Source of the DNA: JACKAQ01 sp965227145
GTDB lineage: Bacteria > Calditrichota > Calditrichia > RBG-13-44-9 > J075
Assembly (NCBI GenBank): GCA_965227145.1
Contig: OZ245730.1
Coordinates: 3,844,001-3,908,000, forward strand
DNA: 64,000 nt
Reading direction: 5' to 3'
Shown here: in pieces, positions 51,798 through 61,059 of the stretch
Layout: every line of letters starts with the position of its first letter
Numbering within the stretch: position 1 is the first letter of the stretch
Position numbers and translations under genes: made by a program
The notes under the pieces: model-generated
The model's input: the letters and a program-made list of their open reading frames with translations, nothing else
What the model was told of the DNA's origin: nothing
Databases searched by the model: none

Positions 51798-53936
51798 TTA
51801 TTCGGCGGACTGATTGGCATTTGCCAGATCAATCAAAAATGCGTATTCCAGCGCAACGGTGCGATATTTTTCGAACCGGCCGGATGCGCCGCTGTGCCCG
51901 GCTTCCATTTGGGTGTGCATCAACAGCGGATTATGGTCCGTTTTCAGATCGCGTAATTTTGCCACCCATTTGGCAGGTTCAAAATATTGCACCTGCGAAT
52001 CGTGCAATCCGGTGGTGACCAGCATTGCGGGATAATCCTTTGCTTCCACGTTATCGTATGGCGAATACGATTTCATATATTCATAATAAACAGGATCTTT
52101 CGGGTTGCCCCATTCGTCAAATTCGCCGGTTGTCAGCGGGATGGTTTCGTCCAGCATAGTCGTGACGACATCCACAAATGGCACCGCCGCAATCACGCCT
52201 TTGAACAAATCCGGACGCATATTGATTACCGCGCCAATCAGCAAACCGCCGGCGCTGCCGCCGAGGGCAAATAATTTTTCGCGATTGGTGAAATTCTGTT
52301 CGATCAAAAATTCGCCGCAATCGATGAAATCAGTAAACGTATTTTTCTTTTTGAGCAATTTGCCGTCTTCGTACCAACTTCTGCCCATTTCCTGACCACC
52401 GCGAATGTGCGCGATGGCAAACACAAATCCGCGATCCAGCAGGCTCAACCGATCGGAACGGAAGGTTGCATCCATGCTGATGCCGTATGAACCGTAGCCA
52501 TACAGCAGCAACGGATTTTCACCGTTTTTCTCAACACCTTTTTTGTAAACAATGGAAAGCGGCACTTTAACACCGTCGCGAGCAGTCGCGTCCAATCGTT
52601 CGGTTATATAATTTGCCGGATCAAACCCACCCAAAACTTCTTCCTGTTTGAGCAGATTTTTTTCGCGCGTTTTCATATTATATTCGTAATTGCTCATCGG
52701 TGTGGTGAGCGAGGTGTATTTGTAGCGCAGCAAATCGGTGTCGAAATCGAGATTTTTATCGCTGTAAATGGAGTATGCGGGTTCGCCAAAATTGAGATAG
52801 TGATCGGATTTATCCCGCTGATTAATGATGCGCAGTTGCCGCAGCCCGTTTTTTCGCTCGCGCAAAACGAGATAATTGTTGAACACTTCCATCGTTTCCA
52901 GCAAAACATCCTCGCGATGCGCTATCACTTCTGTCCAGTTTTCTTTTCCGGTGTTGCGAACGGATGTTTCCATCAGCCGGAAATTTTTGGCGTTCAGATT
53001 GGTGAGAATGTAAAATTTATCCTGATAATTGAACACTTCGTATTCGTGATCGCGTTCGCGCGGCTGAATAATCTGGAACTCGCCATTGGGATTTGTCGCA
53101 TCCAAAAAGCGGAATTCCGATGAAAGCGTGCTGCTCGATGCGATAAAAATATATTGCTCGGATTTGGATTTATACACATAACAATCGAACGTGTTATCGG
53201 CTTCGTGGAACACTTCCGCATCGCCGGCGGGATCGCTGCCCAAAGTGTGGCGCATGATTTTGTGAGGACGCAGTGTGCTGTCTTTTGTGGCATAAAACAA
53301 CGTACGATTGTCGTTTGCCCAGGTGGATGTTCCGGTGGTATTCGGCACACGATCGGCCAGAATTTCGCCCGTTGCCAGATTTTTGATGTGCAGCGTGTAC
53401 TGCCGACGGCTGACGGTATCCACTCCAAATGCGATCAACTGATTGTCCGGACTGACCTCCAATCCGGTAAGTTGATAATAATCATGACCTTCCGCCATTT
53501 CATTTACATCCAGCAAAATTTCTTCTGCGGCATCCAGGCTGCCTTTTTTGCGGGCGTAAACCGGATATTCTTTGCCGGTTTCGTAGCGGTTATAATAATA
53601 ATAACCGTTGTATTGATATGGCACAGATTGGTCATCCTGTTTGATTCGCCCAACCATCTCGTCGAATAGTGTATTTTGCAGCGTTTTCGTATGCGCCAGC
53701 ACTGCATCGGTATAATTATTTTCCGCGACCAGGTAATTAATCACCTGGGGATTTTCGCGTTGGTTCAGCCAATAATAATTATCGATGCGGGTATCGCCGT
53801 TGGCGGTTAATTTTTCCGGTTTTTTTTCAACATCTGGTGGCACGGTACTCCCCTGTTTCGTTTGTGAACAATTCCAAAATGTTATCGAAAAAATCAGCAC
53901 GATCCAAATGTGTTTCGTTTTAAAATCGGCAAACAT
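51798..53936 (-). CDS. ptrB: oligopeptidase B-type prolyl oligopeptidase (S9), predicted lipoprotein
   Basis: 712 residues. N-terminal signal with lipobox-like FWNC (Cys23), so it is probably anchored in an envelope membrane, unlike the cytosolic E. coli enzyme. Residues about 35-420 form the seven-bladed propeller (start: DTRIDNYYWLNQRENPQVINYLVAENNY). The hydrolase domain has GYGSYGI, IRGGQEMGRSWYEDGKLLKKKNTF, the nucleophile Ser in LGGSAGGLLIG, Asp in GLHDSQVQYFEP and His in MEAGHSGASGR, a complete triad. It cleaves small peptides, typically after Arg or Lys, but not folded proteins. Monocistronic. Confidence 0.93.
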   Translation of the reverse strand: MFADFKTKHIWIVLIFSITFWNCSQTKQGSTVPPDVEKKPEKLTANGDTRIDNYYWLNQRENPQVINYLVAENNYTDAVLAHTKTLQNTLFDEMVGRIKQDDQSVPYQYNGYYYYNRYETGKEYPVYARKKGSLDAAEEILLDVNEMAEGHDYYQLTGLEVSPDNQLIAFGVDTVSRRQYTLHIKNLATGEILADRVPNTTGTSTWANDNRTLFYATKDSTLRPHKIMRHTLGSDPAGDAEVFHEADNTFDCYVYKSKSEQYIFIASSSTLSSEFRFLDATNPNGEFQIIQPRERDHEYEVFNYQDKFYILTNLNAKNFRLMETSVRNTGKENWTEVIAHREDVLLETMEVFNNYLVLRERKNGLRQLRIINQRDKSDHYLNFGEPAYSIYSDKNLDFDTDLLRYKYTSLTTPMSNYEYNMKTREKNLLKQEEVLGGFDPANYITERLDATARDGVKVPLSIVYKKGVEKNGENPLLLYGYGSYGISMDATFRSDRLSLLDRGFVFAIAHIRGGQEMGRSWYEDGKLLKKKNTFTDFIDCGEFLIEQNFTNREKLFALGGSAGGLLIGAVINMRPDLFKGVIAAVPFVDVVTTMLDETIPLTTGEFDEWGNPKDPVYYEYMKSYSPYDNVEAKDYPAMLVTTGLHDSQVQYFEPAKWVAKLRDLKTDHNPLLMHTQMEAGHSGASGRFEKYRTVALEYAFLIDLANANQSAE

Positions 53937-54239
53937 GATTCACCTCAAATTAATTGTATTTATTCGGATAACTGCGAAAATAAATCTACCACTAATCCGG
54001 TTCACATCAAATGGGTGAAATATTTCTGTTTTTTTAGAAAAATTGAATAACAGGTTTGATCTTTTGATCAAAATACTTATATTTTTCTGCCATTTTTGAT
54101 GGCGGAATTAACACACCAAAGCTCTAATAATCAAAGTTGTCAGGTCGATTTGCAGCGAATTTCCGTTGCAATCGCATGGATTTGAATTTTTCAAATCATC
54201 AACACTCATTTTATGCCACAGCAAAAAGGAGGAAACGGC
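53937..54239. other. divergent control region upstream of the large surface protein gene
   Basis: 303 bases with no gene. A perfect inverted repeat TTTGATC-TTTT-GATCAAA at 54055-54072 lies near the middle and could be an operator or a small hairpin. The AAGGAGG of the surface protein gene sits just before 54240. Confidence 0.6.
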
Positions 54240-57200
54240 ATGTTTCGTGCGACAGTTCACCCTGCGCCACGCGCACTTATCTTCTTGTTATTTCTGATAT
54301 TTAGCACATTTGCCAGTGCCGCAGATGTGTTCATCAACGAAATCCACTACGATAACGACGGCACCGATACCGGCGAAGGTGTTGAAATTGCCGGCCCGGC
54401 AGGGACGGATCTTTCCGGCTGGCAAATTGTGCTTTACAACGGGGCAACCGGCGCATCGTATGGAACCATCAATTTAACGGGTATTATTCCCGATCAGGAC
54501 AACGGATTTGGCACGCTGGCGTTTTTCCGTTCCGGCATCCAAAATGGCGATCCGGACGGATTGGCGTTGGTGGATGATTTGGGAAATGTTATCCAATTGT
54601 TGAGCTACGACGGAGAATTTACCGCAACAAACGGTCCGGCAACCGGTTTGCCCAGCACCGATATTATTGTAAATGAACCGACAACTTCGCCGGTTGGCGA
54701 ATCGCTGCAACTGGGCGGCAACGGCACCATTTACGAAGAATTTAGCTGGAATCCGGCGGCAGCGGAAACATTCGGAAGCATCAACAATTCGCAAAGTTTT
54801 GTGGCTGCGCCGCCGGCGCCGAACATCGCGATTTCGCCGTTGGCGATTGATTTTGGGACGGTGGAAATTGGCAACGCGGCAGGTCCGGCCACAATTACCA
54901 TTGCCAACACGGGCACCGCAGATTTAATGGTCAGCGCGATTTCCGATCCCGCCGGTGAGTTTGTGCTGACAAATCTGCCGGTTTTGGCAGCGACCATTCC
55001 CGCCGGTTCATCCGTTTCGTTCGATGCGAATTATCTGCCCACAGATGCGGGAGCGGATAACGCAACAATCACCATCACCAGTGACGACCCGGATTCCCCG
55101 GCGATCGAAGTCCAGCTTTCCGGCGAAGGCACAGCACCGCCGCCAGCAGTTCCGGTGGTCATCAACGAAGTGGACAGCGATCAGGACGGCACGGACATGG
55201 CGGAATTTGTGGAGCTGTTCGATGGCGGAACGGGCAACACGGATTTATCCGGATTGGTGCTGGTGCTGTTCAACGGCACATCGGATGTTTCGTACGCCGC
55301 GTACGATCTGGACGGATTTTCCACAGATGCCGACGGTTATTTTGTCGCCGGTAACGCTGCCGTGCCCAATGTGGATTTTGTTTTCAACAATAATTTTTTG
55401 CAAAACGGAGCTGATGCCATCGCCATTTTCGCGGGAGATGCCGCAGATTTTCCCAACGGAACCGCCGTTTCCACCGCCAATTTGATTGACGCGATGGTAT
55501 ACGATACCGACGATGCGGACGACGCAGAATTGCTCGCTTTGCTGAACGCCGGACAGCCGCAAATCAACGAAAACGGTAATGGGAATGCCATCGGCGAATC
55601 GATGCAGCGCATTCCAAATGGCAGCGGTGGCGCTCGCAATAGCGACACATACGCGCTTTTTGCACCGACACCCGGCAGCGAAAACGGTGTTTCCGTCGGC
55701 ACAGAACCGGATATCGCGGTTTCGCCGACGGCGATCGATTTCGGGCAAATTACCATCGGCGCAAATGCCGCTGCAACCGTCACCATCCAAAATAACGGCA
55801 GCGCGGATTTGACCGTTTCCGCCATTTCCGATCCCGGCGGCGCGTTCGCTCTCGCCAATTTACCGACGCTACCGACAACCATTTCCCCGGGAAATACAGC
55901 AACCTTTGACGCCACTTTTTCACCCGCGGCGGTTGGTGCAAATGCCGCGAGCATCAGCATTTCCAGTGATGATCCCGATTCGCCAATTGTCGAAATTCAA
56001 TTAACCGGTGAAGGCGTTGCGGCGCCAATTCCCGACATCGCGGTTTCGCCGCCGGCGATCGATTTCGGGCAAATTACCATCGGCGGAGATGCCGCTGCAA
56101 CCGTCACCATCCAAAATAACGGCAGCGCGGATTTGACCGTTTCTGCCATTTCCGATCCCGGGCGCGCGTTCGCTCTCGCCAATTTGCCGACGCTGCCGGC
56201 AACCATTCCTCCGGGAAATACAGCAACCTTTGACGCCACGTTTTCACCCGCAGCAGTCGGCGCAAATGCCGCGAGCATCAGCATTTCCAGCGATGATCCC
56301 GATTCGCCGATCGTTGAAATTCAGTTGACCGGCGAGGGCGTTGCGGCGCCGATGCCCGACATCGCGGTTTCGCCGACGGCGATTGATTTCGGGCAAATTA
56401 CCATCGGCGCAAATGCCGCTGCAACCGTCACCATCCAAAATAACGGCAGCGCGGATTTGACCGTTTCCGCCATTTCCGATCCCGGCGGCGCGTTCGCTCT
56501 CGCCAATTTACCGACGCTGCCGGCAACCATTTCTCCGGGAAATACAGCAACCTTTGACGCCACTTTTTCACCCGCGGCGGTCGGCGTAACTTCAGCAACC
56601 GTCAGCATTTCCAGCGATGATCCCGACTCGCCAACCGTTGACATTCAGTTGACCGGCGAGGGCATCGACAATTCGCCACCACCGGCACAGGATTTTGTGC
56701 TGCTGGCCAACGACCGGATCAACATCGAAAAATTCGGCTCGATTCATGGAAACATCCATTCGAACGACAAAGTTGAGATCGAAAAAGGACGCAATGGCGT
56801 TATTTACGGCAACATTTCCGCTGTCGAATCGATCGAAATTGAAAAGCGCAACACTGTCGATGGCGATGTCATTTCACCCGAAACAGACATTGACGGCACG
56901 GTGAACGGTTCGATTTTGGAAGCATCTGTCGATGCTGTTCCGATACCGCAGCTCGCACAGTTTACTTCGGGAAAAACAGATATTTACGTGCACAAACGCG
57001 GCAGCAAAATTTTGCCACCCGGCAGCTACGACGATATTGAAGTGGACGATCGCGCCACGCTGCAATTGAGCAGCGGCGATTATTTTGCAGAAGATTTGAC
57101 GCTCCAATCGCGGGCAAAACTGGTTGTCGATGTTTCCGGCGGTCCGGTAAATCTTTATTTGGAAGAAGATTTGCAACTCGACGAACGTGCCGAAGTGGAA

Positions 57201-57734
57201 ATTTCCGGCGGCTCAACTGCAGATTTTACAGTATTTTGCGGCGACGATCGCAACATCAAAATTCGCGAAAAAGCAATTATGCGCGGCAACCTGATTGCGC
57301 CAAACGCAACGGTCAAACTGGAAGATGACAGCTATCTGAAAGGCGCAATTATCGCCGATCGCATCTCGATTGAAAAAAATGTGGTGATCGTTTCGCACAG
57401 CGCGACTATTCTGCCGAAAGCGCCACAGGCGCCGGAAGAAATTGCCGCCGTGCCAGAAACGTTCGAGCTGCGCCAGAATTATCCCAACCCGTTCAATCCA
57501 ACCACAACGATTCAATTTGGTTTGCCGGTGGACGCGGTGGTTTCGCTCAACATTTACAACGCCCGCGGTCAGTTGGTGAAAACACTGGCAAACGGCGTAT
57601 TGCCGGCCGGAATGCATCAAATTATCTGGAACGGCACGGATGAGCGCGGTGTTTCCGCAGCCAGCGGTATGTATTTTTATATGCTGCAATCCGGTGATTT
57701 CCGGGAAACGCGCAGGATGATTTTATTGAAATAA
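54240..57734 (+). CDS. large modular secreted surface protein (lamin-tail-like, HYDIN-like repeats, beta-helix, sorting domain)
   Basis: 1164 residues from the ATG at 54240, which has AAGGAGG at the right distance; an ATG 27 bases upstream lies before that site. Signal peptide cleaved near residue 27 (ASA/A). Domains: two lamin-tail-like units (about 28-190 and 307-485; VFINEIHYDNDGTDTGE, VVINEVDSDQDGTDMAEFVEL), one HYDIN/choice-of-anchor D-type beta sandwich (195-300), then three almost identical copies of it (491-598, 599-706, 707-810). A beta-helix-like segment follows (820-1053, repeating INIEKFGSIHGN-type turns, similar to bactofilin folds). The end (1074-1164) is the sorting domain with RQNYPNPFNPTT and FlgD-like YNARGQLVKTL. 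Probably an extended surface adhesin or structural protein. Monocistronic with a strong terminator. Confidence 0.88.
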   Translation: MFRATVHPAPRALIFLLFLIFSTFASAADVFINEIHYDNDGTDTGEGVEIAGPAGTDLSGWQIVLYNGATGASYGTINLTGIIPDQDNGFGTLAFFRSGIQNGDPDGLALVDDLGNVIQLLSYDGEFTATNGPATGLPSTDIIVNEPTTSPVGESLQLGGNGTIYEEFSWNPAAAETFGSINNSQSFVAAPPAPNIAISPLAIDFGTVEIGNAAGPATITIANTGTADLMVSAISDPAGEFVLTNLPVLAATIPAGSSVSFDANYLPTDAGADNATITITSDDPDSPAIEVQLSGEGTAPPPAVPVVINEVDSDQDGTDMAEFVELFDGGTGNTDLSGLVLVLFNGTSDVSYAAYDLDGFSTDADGYFVAGNAAVPNVDFVFNNNFLQNGADAIAIFAGDAADFPNGTAVSTANLIDAMVYDTDDADDAELLALLNAGQPQINENGNGNAIGESMQRIPNGSGGARNSDTYALFAPTPGSENGVSVGTEPDIAVSPTAIDFGQITIGANAAATVTIQNNGSADLTVSAISDPGGAFALANLPTLPTTISPGNTATFDATFSPAAVGANAASISISSDDPDSPIVEIQLTGEGVAAPIPDIAVSPPAIDFGQITIGGDAAATVTIQNNGSADLTVSAISDPGRAFALANLPTLPATIPPGNTATFDATFSPAAVGANAASISISSDDPDSPIVEIQLTGEGVAAPMPDIAVSPTAIDFGQITIGANAAATVTIQNNGSADLTVSAISDPGGAFALANLPTLPATISPGNTATFDATFSPAAVGVTSATVSISSDDPDSPTVDIQLTGEGIDNSPPPAQDFVLLANDRINIEKFGSIHGNIHSNDKVEIEKGRNGVIYGNISAVESIEIEKRNTVDGDVISPETDIDGTVNGSILEASVDAVPIPQLAQFTSGKTDIYVHKRGSKILPPGSYDDIEVDDRATLQLSSGDYFAEDLTLQSRAKLVVDVSGGPVNLYLEEDLQLDERAEVEISGGSTADFTVFCGDDRNIKIREKAIMRGNLIAPNATVKLEDDSYLKGAIIADRISIEKNVVIVSHSATILPKAPQAPEEIAAVPETFELRQNYPNPFNPTTTIQFGLPVDAVVSLNIYNARGQLVKTLANGVLPAGMHQIIWNGTDERGVSAASGMYFYMLQSGDFRETRRMILLK
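55710..56666. repeat. three tandem 324-bp near-identical repeats in the surface protein gene
   Basis: Units start at 55710, 56034 and 56358, exactly 324 bases apart (108 codons). Long stretches are the same base for base, differing at scattered positions, which implies recent duplication or gene conversion. Each encodes one HYDIN-like domain starting DIAVSP.AIDFGQITIG. A more diverged fourth copy lies at about 54823-55146. Confidence 0.92.
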
Positions 57735-57757
57735 TTATTTTTTTCATCGCTTTCTGC

Positions 57758-57790
57758 AAAAGCCCTTGCCATTTTGGCAAGGGCTTTTTT
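57758..57790 (+). terminator. terminator after the surface protein gene
   Basis: AAAGCCCTTGCC (57759-57770) pairs with GGCAAGGGCTTT (57776-57787), followed by T's. Classic intrinsic terminator. Confidence 0.88.
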
Positions 57791-57820
57791 ATGTTTCACT
57801 GAACAACATCCGGGGATGCA

Positions 57821-58276
57821 ATGAATGACGCAACTGATGAATCTATGAAACTTACGCACGTTGTGGCGGTGATCGGCTATGTGTATCGCGATGGCAAATT
57901 TTTGCTGCTCAAACGCAACAATCCGCCGTTGCTGTGGGCACCGCCAGGTGGTCGGCTCAATAAAAATGAAGACCCCAAAAACGGCGTAATTCGCGAAGTG
58001 CGGGAGGAAACCGGGCTGGACGTTTCCGTGCTGCAAACCGCCGATACCTGGTTTGGTGAAATTCAGCCGGGTAAATTTATGCTGGCGATTGATTATCTGG
58101 TGAAAATCACCGGTGGAACGCTGCGGCTTTCCGATGAACACAGCGATTTCGCATGGGTGAGCGTGGATGACATTCGCCAAGCTAAAGGGGTGGATTTGGG
58201 TGATCCGAAAGTCGGGTTTAAAGCGGATGATTTCGCGGCTGCGGAACAGTTGATATTTAAATTGAACAACACCTGA
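57821..58276 (+). CDS. Nudix hydrolase
   Basis: 151 residues with a complete Nudix box: GGRLNKNEDPKNGVIREVREETGL, fitting GX5EX7REUXEEXGU at the key Glu and Arg positions. The flanking fold is normal (VVAVIGYVYRDGKFLLLKRNN before it, ITGGTLRLSDEHSDFAWVSVDD after it), so it should be active, on an unknown nucleoside-diphosphate derivative. A later ATG (57845, MKLTHVV) could also be the start. Cytoplasmic. It is followed by a small membrane protein gene after 86 bases. Confidence 0.9.
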   Translation: MNDATDESMKLTHVVAVIGYVYRDGKFLLLKRNNPPLLWAPPGGRLNKNEDPKNGVIREVREETGLDVSVLQTADTWFGEIQPGKFMLAIDYLVKITGGTLRLSDEHSDFAWVSVDDIRQAKGVDLGDPKVGFKADDFAAAEQLIFKLNNT

Positions 58277-58362
58277 ACCATCTGCCGCAAAACCGGCCAC
58301 GGTTGCAAATGACCGGCGATTTTGCTAACATATCAGCGAATAAAACATCAGGATTTTTGGCG

Positions 58363-58929
58363 ATGCAAATTAAATATTATCAAATTGATAGCCCCGTTCC
58401 GGGCGAACTGACGATCGAGCGATCGCGGTCGCAGGCAATTGTGCCGTTTCTGTTTTTGCTGATATTCACATGTTTTTGGTATTACGGCATTCTTTTTCTT
58501 TCTTTCGAGAGCGAGAGCTACAATATTTTTGAGCGCATCCGGATGGTGGTCGAACGCGACCCATTTTTGATTATTTTTCTGTTGGTTCCGGTCGCATTTC
58601 TGATCCCGCAATTACTGAAATATGCCCGGATGGCGCTGGTCGGCGAGAAATATTTTTTCCACGGCGGACGCGGCATCATCGAAAAAAACGGGCAATATCT
58701 GGCGAGTTTCAGCGAGGTGGAAGCGCTCCGCTGGCTCAGCAATCCGTTGAAAACGCGCAACCAATTGCAACTGGCGATGCGGAATGGCTCGGCACATTCG
58801 CTGATTTCCGCCGGTAATGCCGGCGCTATTCAGGAATTATCAGAAAAAATTTCCGCGATTCTGGAATGTCCGATCGAGCATCGCGATTTGCCCGCAGACA
58901 AACCGACACCGGAAGAAGAATATGATTAA
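58363..58929 (+). CDS. two-helix membrane protein of unknown function
   Basis: 188 residues when started at the ATG at 58363 (AGGA upstream); the frame runs back to 58303. Two membrane helices at about 26-47 (PFLFLLIFTCFWYYGILF) and 67-86 (PFLIIFLLVPVAFLIPQL), with a short charged loop between. The cytoplasmic C-terminal part (95-188) is a beta-alpha domain with a PH-like look (VGEKYFFHGGRGIIEKNGQYLASFSEVEALRW). I do not recognise a family; a bacterial PH-like domain is a guess. Confidence 0.6.
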   Translation: MQIKYYQIDSPVPGELTIERSRSQAIVPFLFLLIFTCFWYYGILFLSFESESYNIFERIRMVVERDPFLIIFLLVPVAFLIPQLLKYARMALVGEKYFFHGGRGIIEKNGQYLASFSEVEALRWLSNPLKTRNQLQLAMRNGSAHSLISAGNAGAIQELSEKISAILECPIEHRDLPADKPTPEEEYD

Positions 58930-59110
58930 AATAATCTGATATTTTGCTTCATCTGCCCACCGAAATCACCACAAAAAACACATCGGTTTGCGGAACAGCA
59001 AAGCGGTTCTTCAATTTAAATAACTGACGTAACATCATTTAACAGGAAACACGCGCAGCGCTTTTGCGTATGACAGTAACTTGTAAAACCAATTGGCTGA
59101 AACCCTAATT

Positions 59111-59123
59111 TCGGAATTTCCGA
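59111..59123. promoter_or_regulatory. 13-bp inverted repeat upstream of the chorismate lyase-like gene
   Basis: TCGGAA-T-TTCCGA, perfect arms of six bases around one T, 18 bases before the start codon. It could be an operator for the three-gene cluster; it is also short enough to be chance. Confidence 0.3.
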
Positions 59124-59141
59124 GCATACCACCGAGTTCAG

Positions 59142-59696
59142 ATGCCTCATATGAAAAATGATTTTCACTCACTATTTCCTCTCGAAGCGCTGTATGCGGG
59201 AATCCGCCAAAACACACCGCCATTTACGGAAATTCCCGAATCGGAAATTCCCCAACCGCAGCGGCAATTATTGGCGCACAGCAATGATATGACGCCGACG
59301 CTGGAATCTTTTTATCGCCAGAATATCGCTTTGAACGTATTGCACAAAACCGTTACGGATGAATATTTGCACCGGATGGTAACGCTCGATTGTGAGAATG
59401 ACGAACCGGTTTTATTTGGCGCGATCTGCATTCATTTGCTGCAATTTCCCGAGCCAATCCGCAGCAAAACACTGGCTTGCCGGCAACCGCTCGGGGGCAT
59501 TTTACGCGATCATCCGCTGCCGCACAGCAGCGAGCCGCTCTTTTTTTTTCGGGTGCTTTCGGATGCGATCATCAACCGGGCGTTCGGCATGACGCAATCG
59601 CGCTGGCTGTTCGGACGACTCAACCGGCTGCTGTTGCCGGACAGTCAACCGCTGGTCGAAGTGGTCGAAATTTTGCCGGAAAAATCCCCAAAATAG
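59142..59696 (+). CDS. chorismate lyase-like protein (DUF98/UbiC-type fold)
   Basis: 184 residues, no signal. The pattern LLAHSNDMTPTLESFYRQNI, then EPVLFGAICIHLLQFP, RSKTLACRQPLGGILRDH and finally EVVEILPE matches the DUF98/chorismate pyruvate-lyase group, which includes Rv2949c-type enzymes that make 4-hydroxybenzoate from chorismate. Arg in the CRQPLGG segment and Glu in the EILPE ending correspond to the residues that bind chorismate or product in UbiC-type enzymes. No strong Shine-Dalgarno is visible; a second ATG is at 59151. It precedes a halogenase-like flavoprotein by 91 bases. Activity is inferred from family only. Confidence 0.78.
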   Translation: MPHMKNDFHSLFPLEALYAGIRQNTPPFTEIPESEIPQPQRQLLAHSNDMTPTLESFYRQNIALNVLHKTVTDEYLHRMVTLDCENDEPVLFGAICIHLLQFPEPIRSKTLACRQPLGGILRDHPLPHSSEPLFFFRVLSDAIINRAFGMTQSRWLFGRLNRLLLPDSQPLVEVVEILPEKSPK

Positions 59697-59787
59697 AAAT
59701 CGGTTGCGGCAATTTCAGTTATGTTTTAGGTTAACACTTGCGCGAAGAAACATCAATTATTGAATACCCGGAAAACAGGATTTTGAA

Positions 59788-61053
59788 ATGAACCGATCGA
59801 GCCAAACATATGATGTTGTGATCATCGGCGGCGGACCAACCGGCGCGACCGCAGCGGCCATTTTAGCGATGAACGGACGCCGTGTCGCCGTGATCGAAAA
59901 GGAGCGTTTTCCGCGCTATCACGTTGGCGAATCACTGGTGCCGTATTGTTATTTTACGCTCAATCGCATCGGGATGGTTGAAAAACTCCGCAAAACCCAT
60001 TTCACCAAAAAATACAGCGTGCAATTTGCCAGCACGCGCGGCAATATTTCGCAGCCATTTTATTTTGGCGAACACCTCAATCACGCCGCAGCGCAAACCT
60101 GGCAGGTTCGCCGCAGCGAATTCGACAAAATGTTGCTCGATAACGCCCGCGAAAAAGGCGCTGATGTGTTCGAAGGTTGGCGCGTTCGCGAAGCGCTGGA
60201 AAGCAATGGCGCGATAACCGGCATTATTACGCAAGATAGAAACGACAATCGCAACGAATTTATCGCACCGGTAACCATCGACGCCAGCGGTCGAAACAGC
60301 TTTTTCGTAAACCGGAACGGCTGGCGGGTAATGGATGAGCAGCTCAAAAAAGTATCGATCTGGACGTATTACAAAGGCGCCAAACGCGATGCAGGCATTG
60401 ACGAAGGTGCCACCACCGTTGCCTACATTCCCGAAAAAGGCTGGTTTTGGTACATCCCGCTGGCGGATGATGTTGTGAGCGTTGGCGTTGTGGCGGAAAA
60501 ATCCTATCTCTATCGCGAAACGCGCGATCCTCAGGAAATTTTTCAGCGCGAAATCCAAAACAATCGCTGGATTGCCGAACACCTCGCACCCGGCACACCA
60601 TTCGGAGAATTTTGGGTGACCGGCGATTATTCCTATCGATCCAAATATTGCGCTGCCGATGGCGTTGTGCTGGCCGGCGATGCCTTCGCATTTCTCGATC
60701 CGGTATTTTCTACCGGTGTGCTGCTCGCGCTGATTGGCGGGGAATTGGCCGCAGATGCAGTGGAAATCGCTTTGCAGCAGAATAATTTCCGCGCATCGCA
60801 ATTTTCGGAGTACAGCGATGTGGTCAGATACAATCTGGAAGCGATGCGAAAACTGGTCTATGCCTTTTATAATGATACATTTAACTTCCGTTCATTTTTC
60901 GAAAAATATCCGCAATTGCGCTCGGATGTCACCGATATTCTGATCGGAAAAACCGACCGCAGTTACGACACGTTGTTTAACGCCATGCGCGAATTTGCCG
61001 AATTACCGGCTGATTTACCGCACGGTAAACCGTTGATCGCAGAAACAGTTTGA
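59788..61053 (+). CDS. FAD-dependent halogenase-like oxidoreductase
   Basis: 421 residues. FAD-binding GGGPTGATAAAILAMNGRRVAVIE near the N-terminus, followed by FPRYHVGESLVP, as in halogenases and geranylgeranyl reductase-like flavoproteins. The motif GWFWYIPL fits the WxWxIP signature of flavin-dependent halogenases, and GDAFAFLDPVFSTGV is the second FAD motif (GD...DP). A catalytic Lys candidate lies in HFTKKYSVQF. It is a single-component flavoenzyme; halogenation, hydroxylation or reduction of an aromatic or polyene intermediate are all possible. It sits between a chorismate lyase-like gene and a 4HBT thioesterase gene (6 bases before the latter), an operon. Confidence 0.85.
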   Translation: MNRSSQTYDVVIIGGGPTGATAAAILAMNGRRVAVIEKERFPRYHVGESLVPYCYFTLNRIGMVEKLRKTHFTKKYSVQFASTRGNISQPFYFGEHLNHAAAQTWQVRRSEFDKMLLDNAREKGADVFEGWRVREALESNGAITGIITQDRNDNRNEFIAPVTIDASGRNSFFVNRNGWRVMDEQLKKVSIWTYYKGAKRDAGIDEGATTVAYIPEKGWFWYIPLADDVVSVGVVAEKSYLYRETRDPQEIFQREIQNNRWIAEHLAPGTPFGEFWVTGDYSYRSKYCAADGVVLAGDAFAFLDPVFSTGVLLALIGGELAADAVEIALQQNNFRASQFSEYSDVVRYNLEAMRKLVYAFYNDTFNFRSFFEKYPQLRSDVTDILIGKTDRSYDTLFNAMREFAELPADLPHGKPLIAETV

Positions 61054-61059
61054 GGCATT

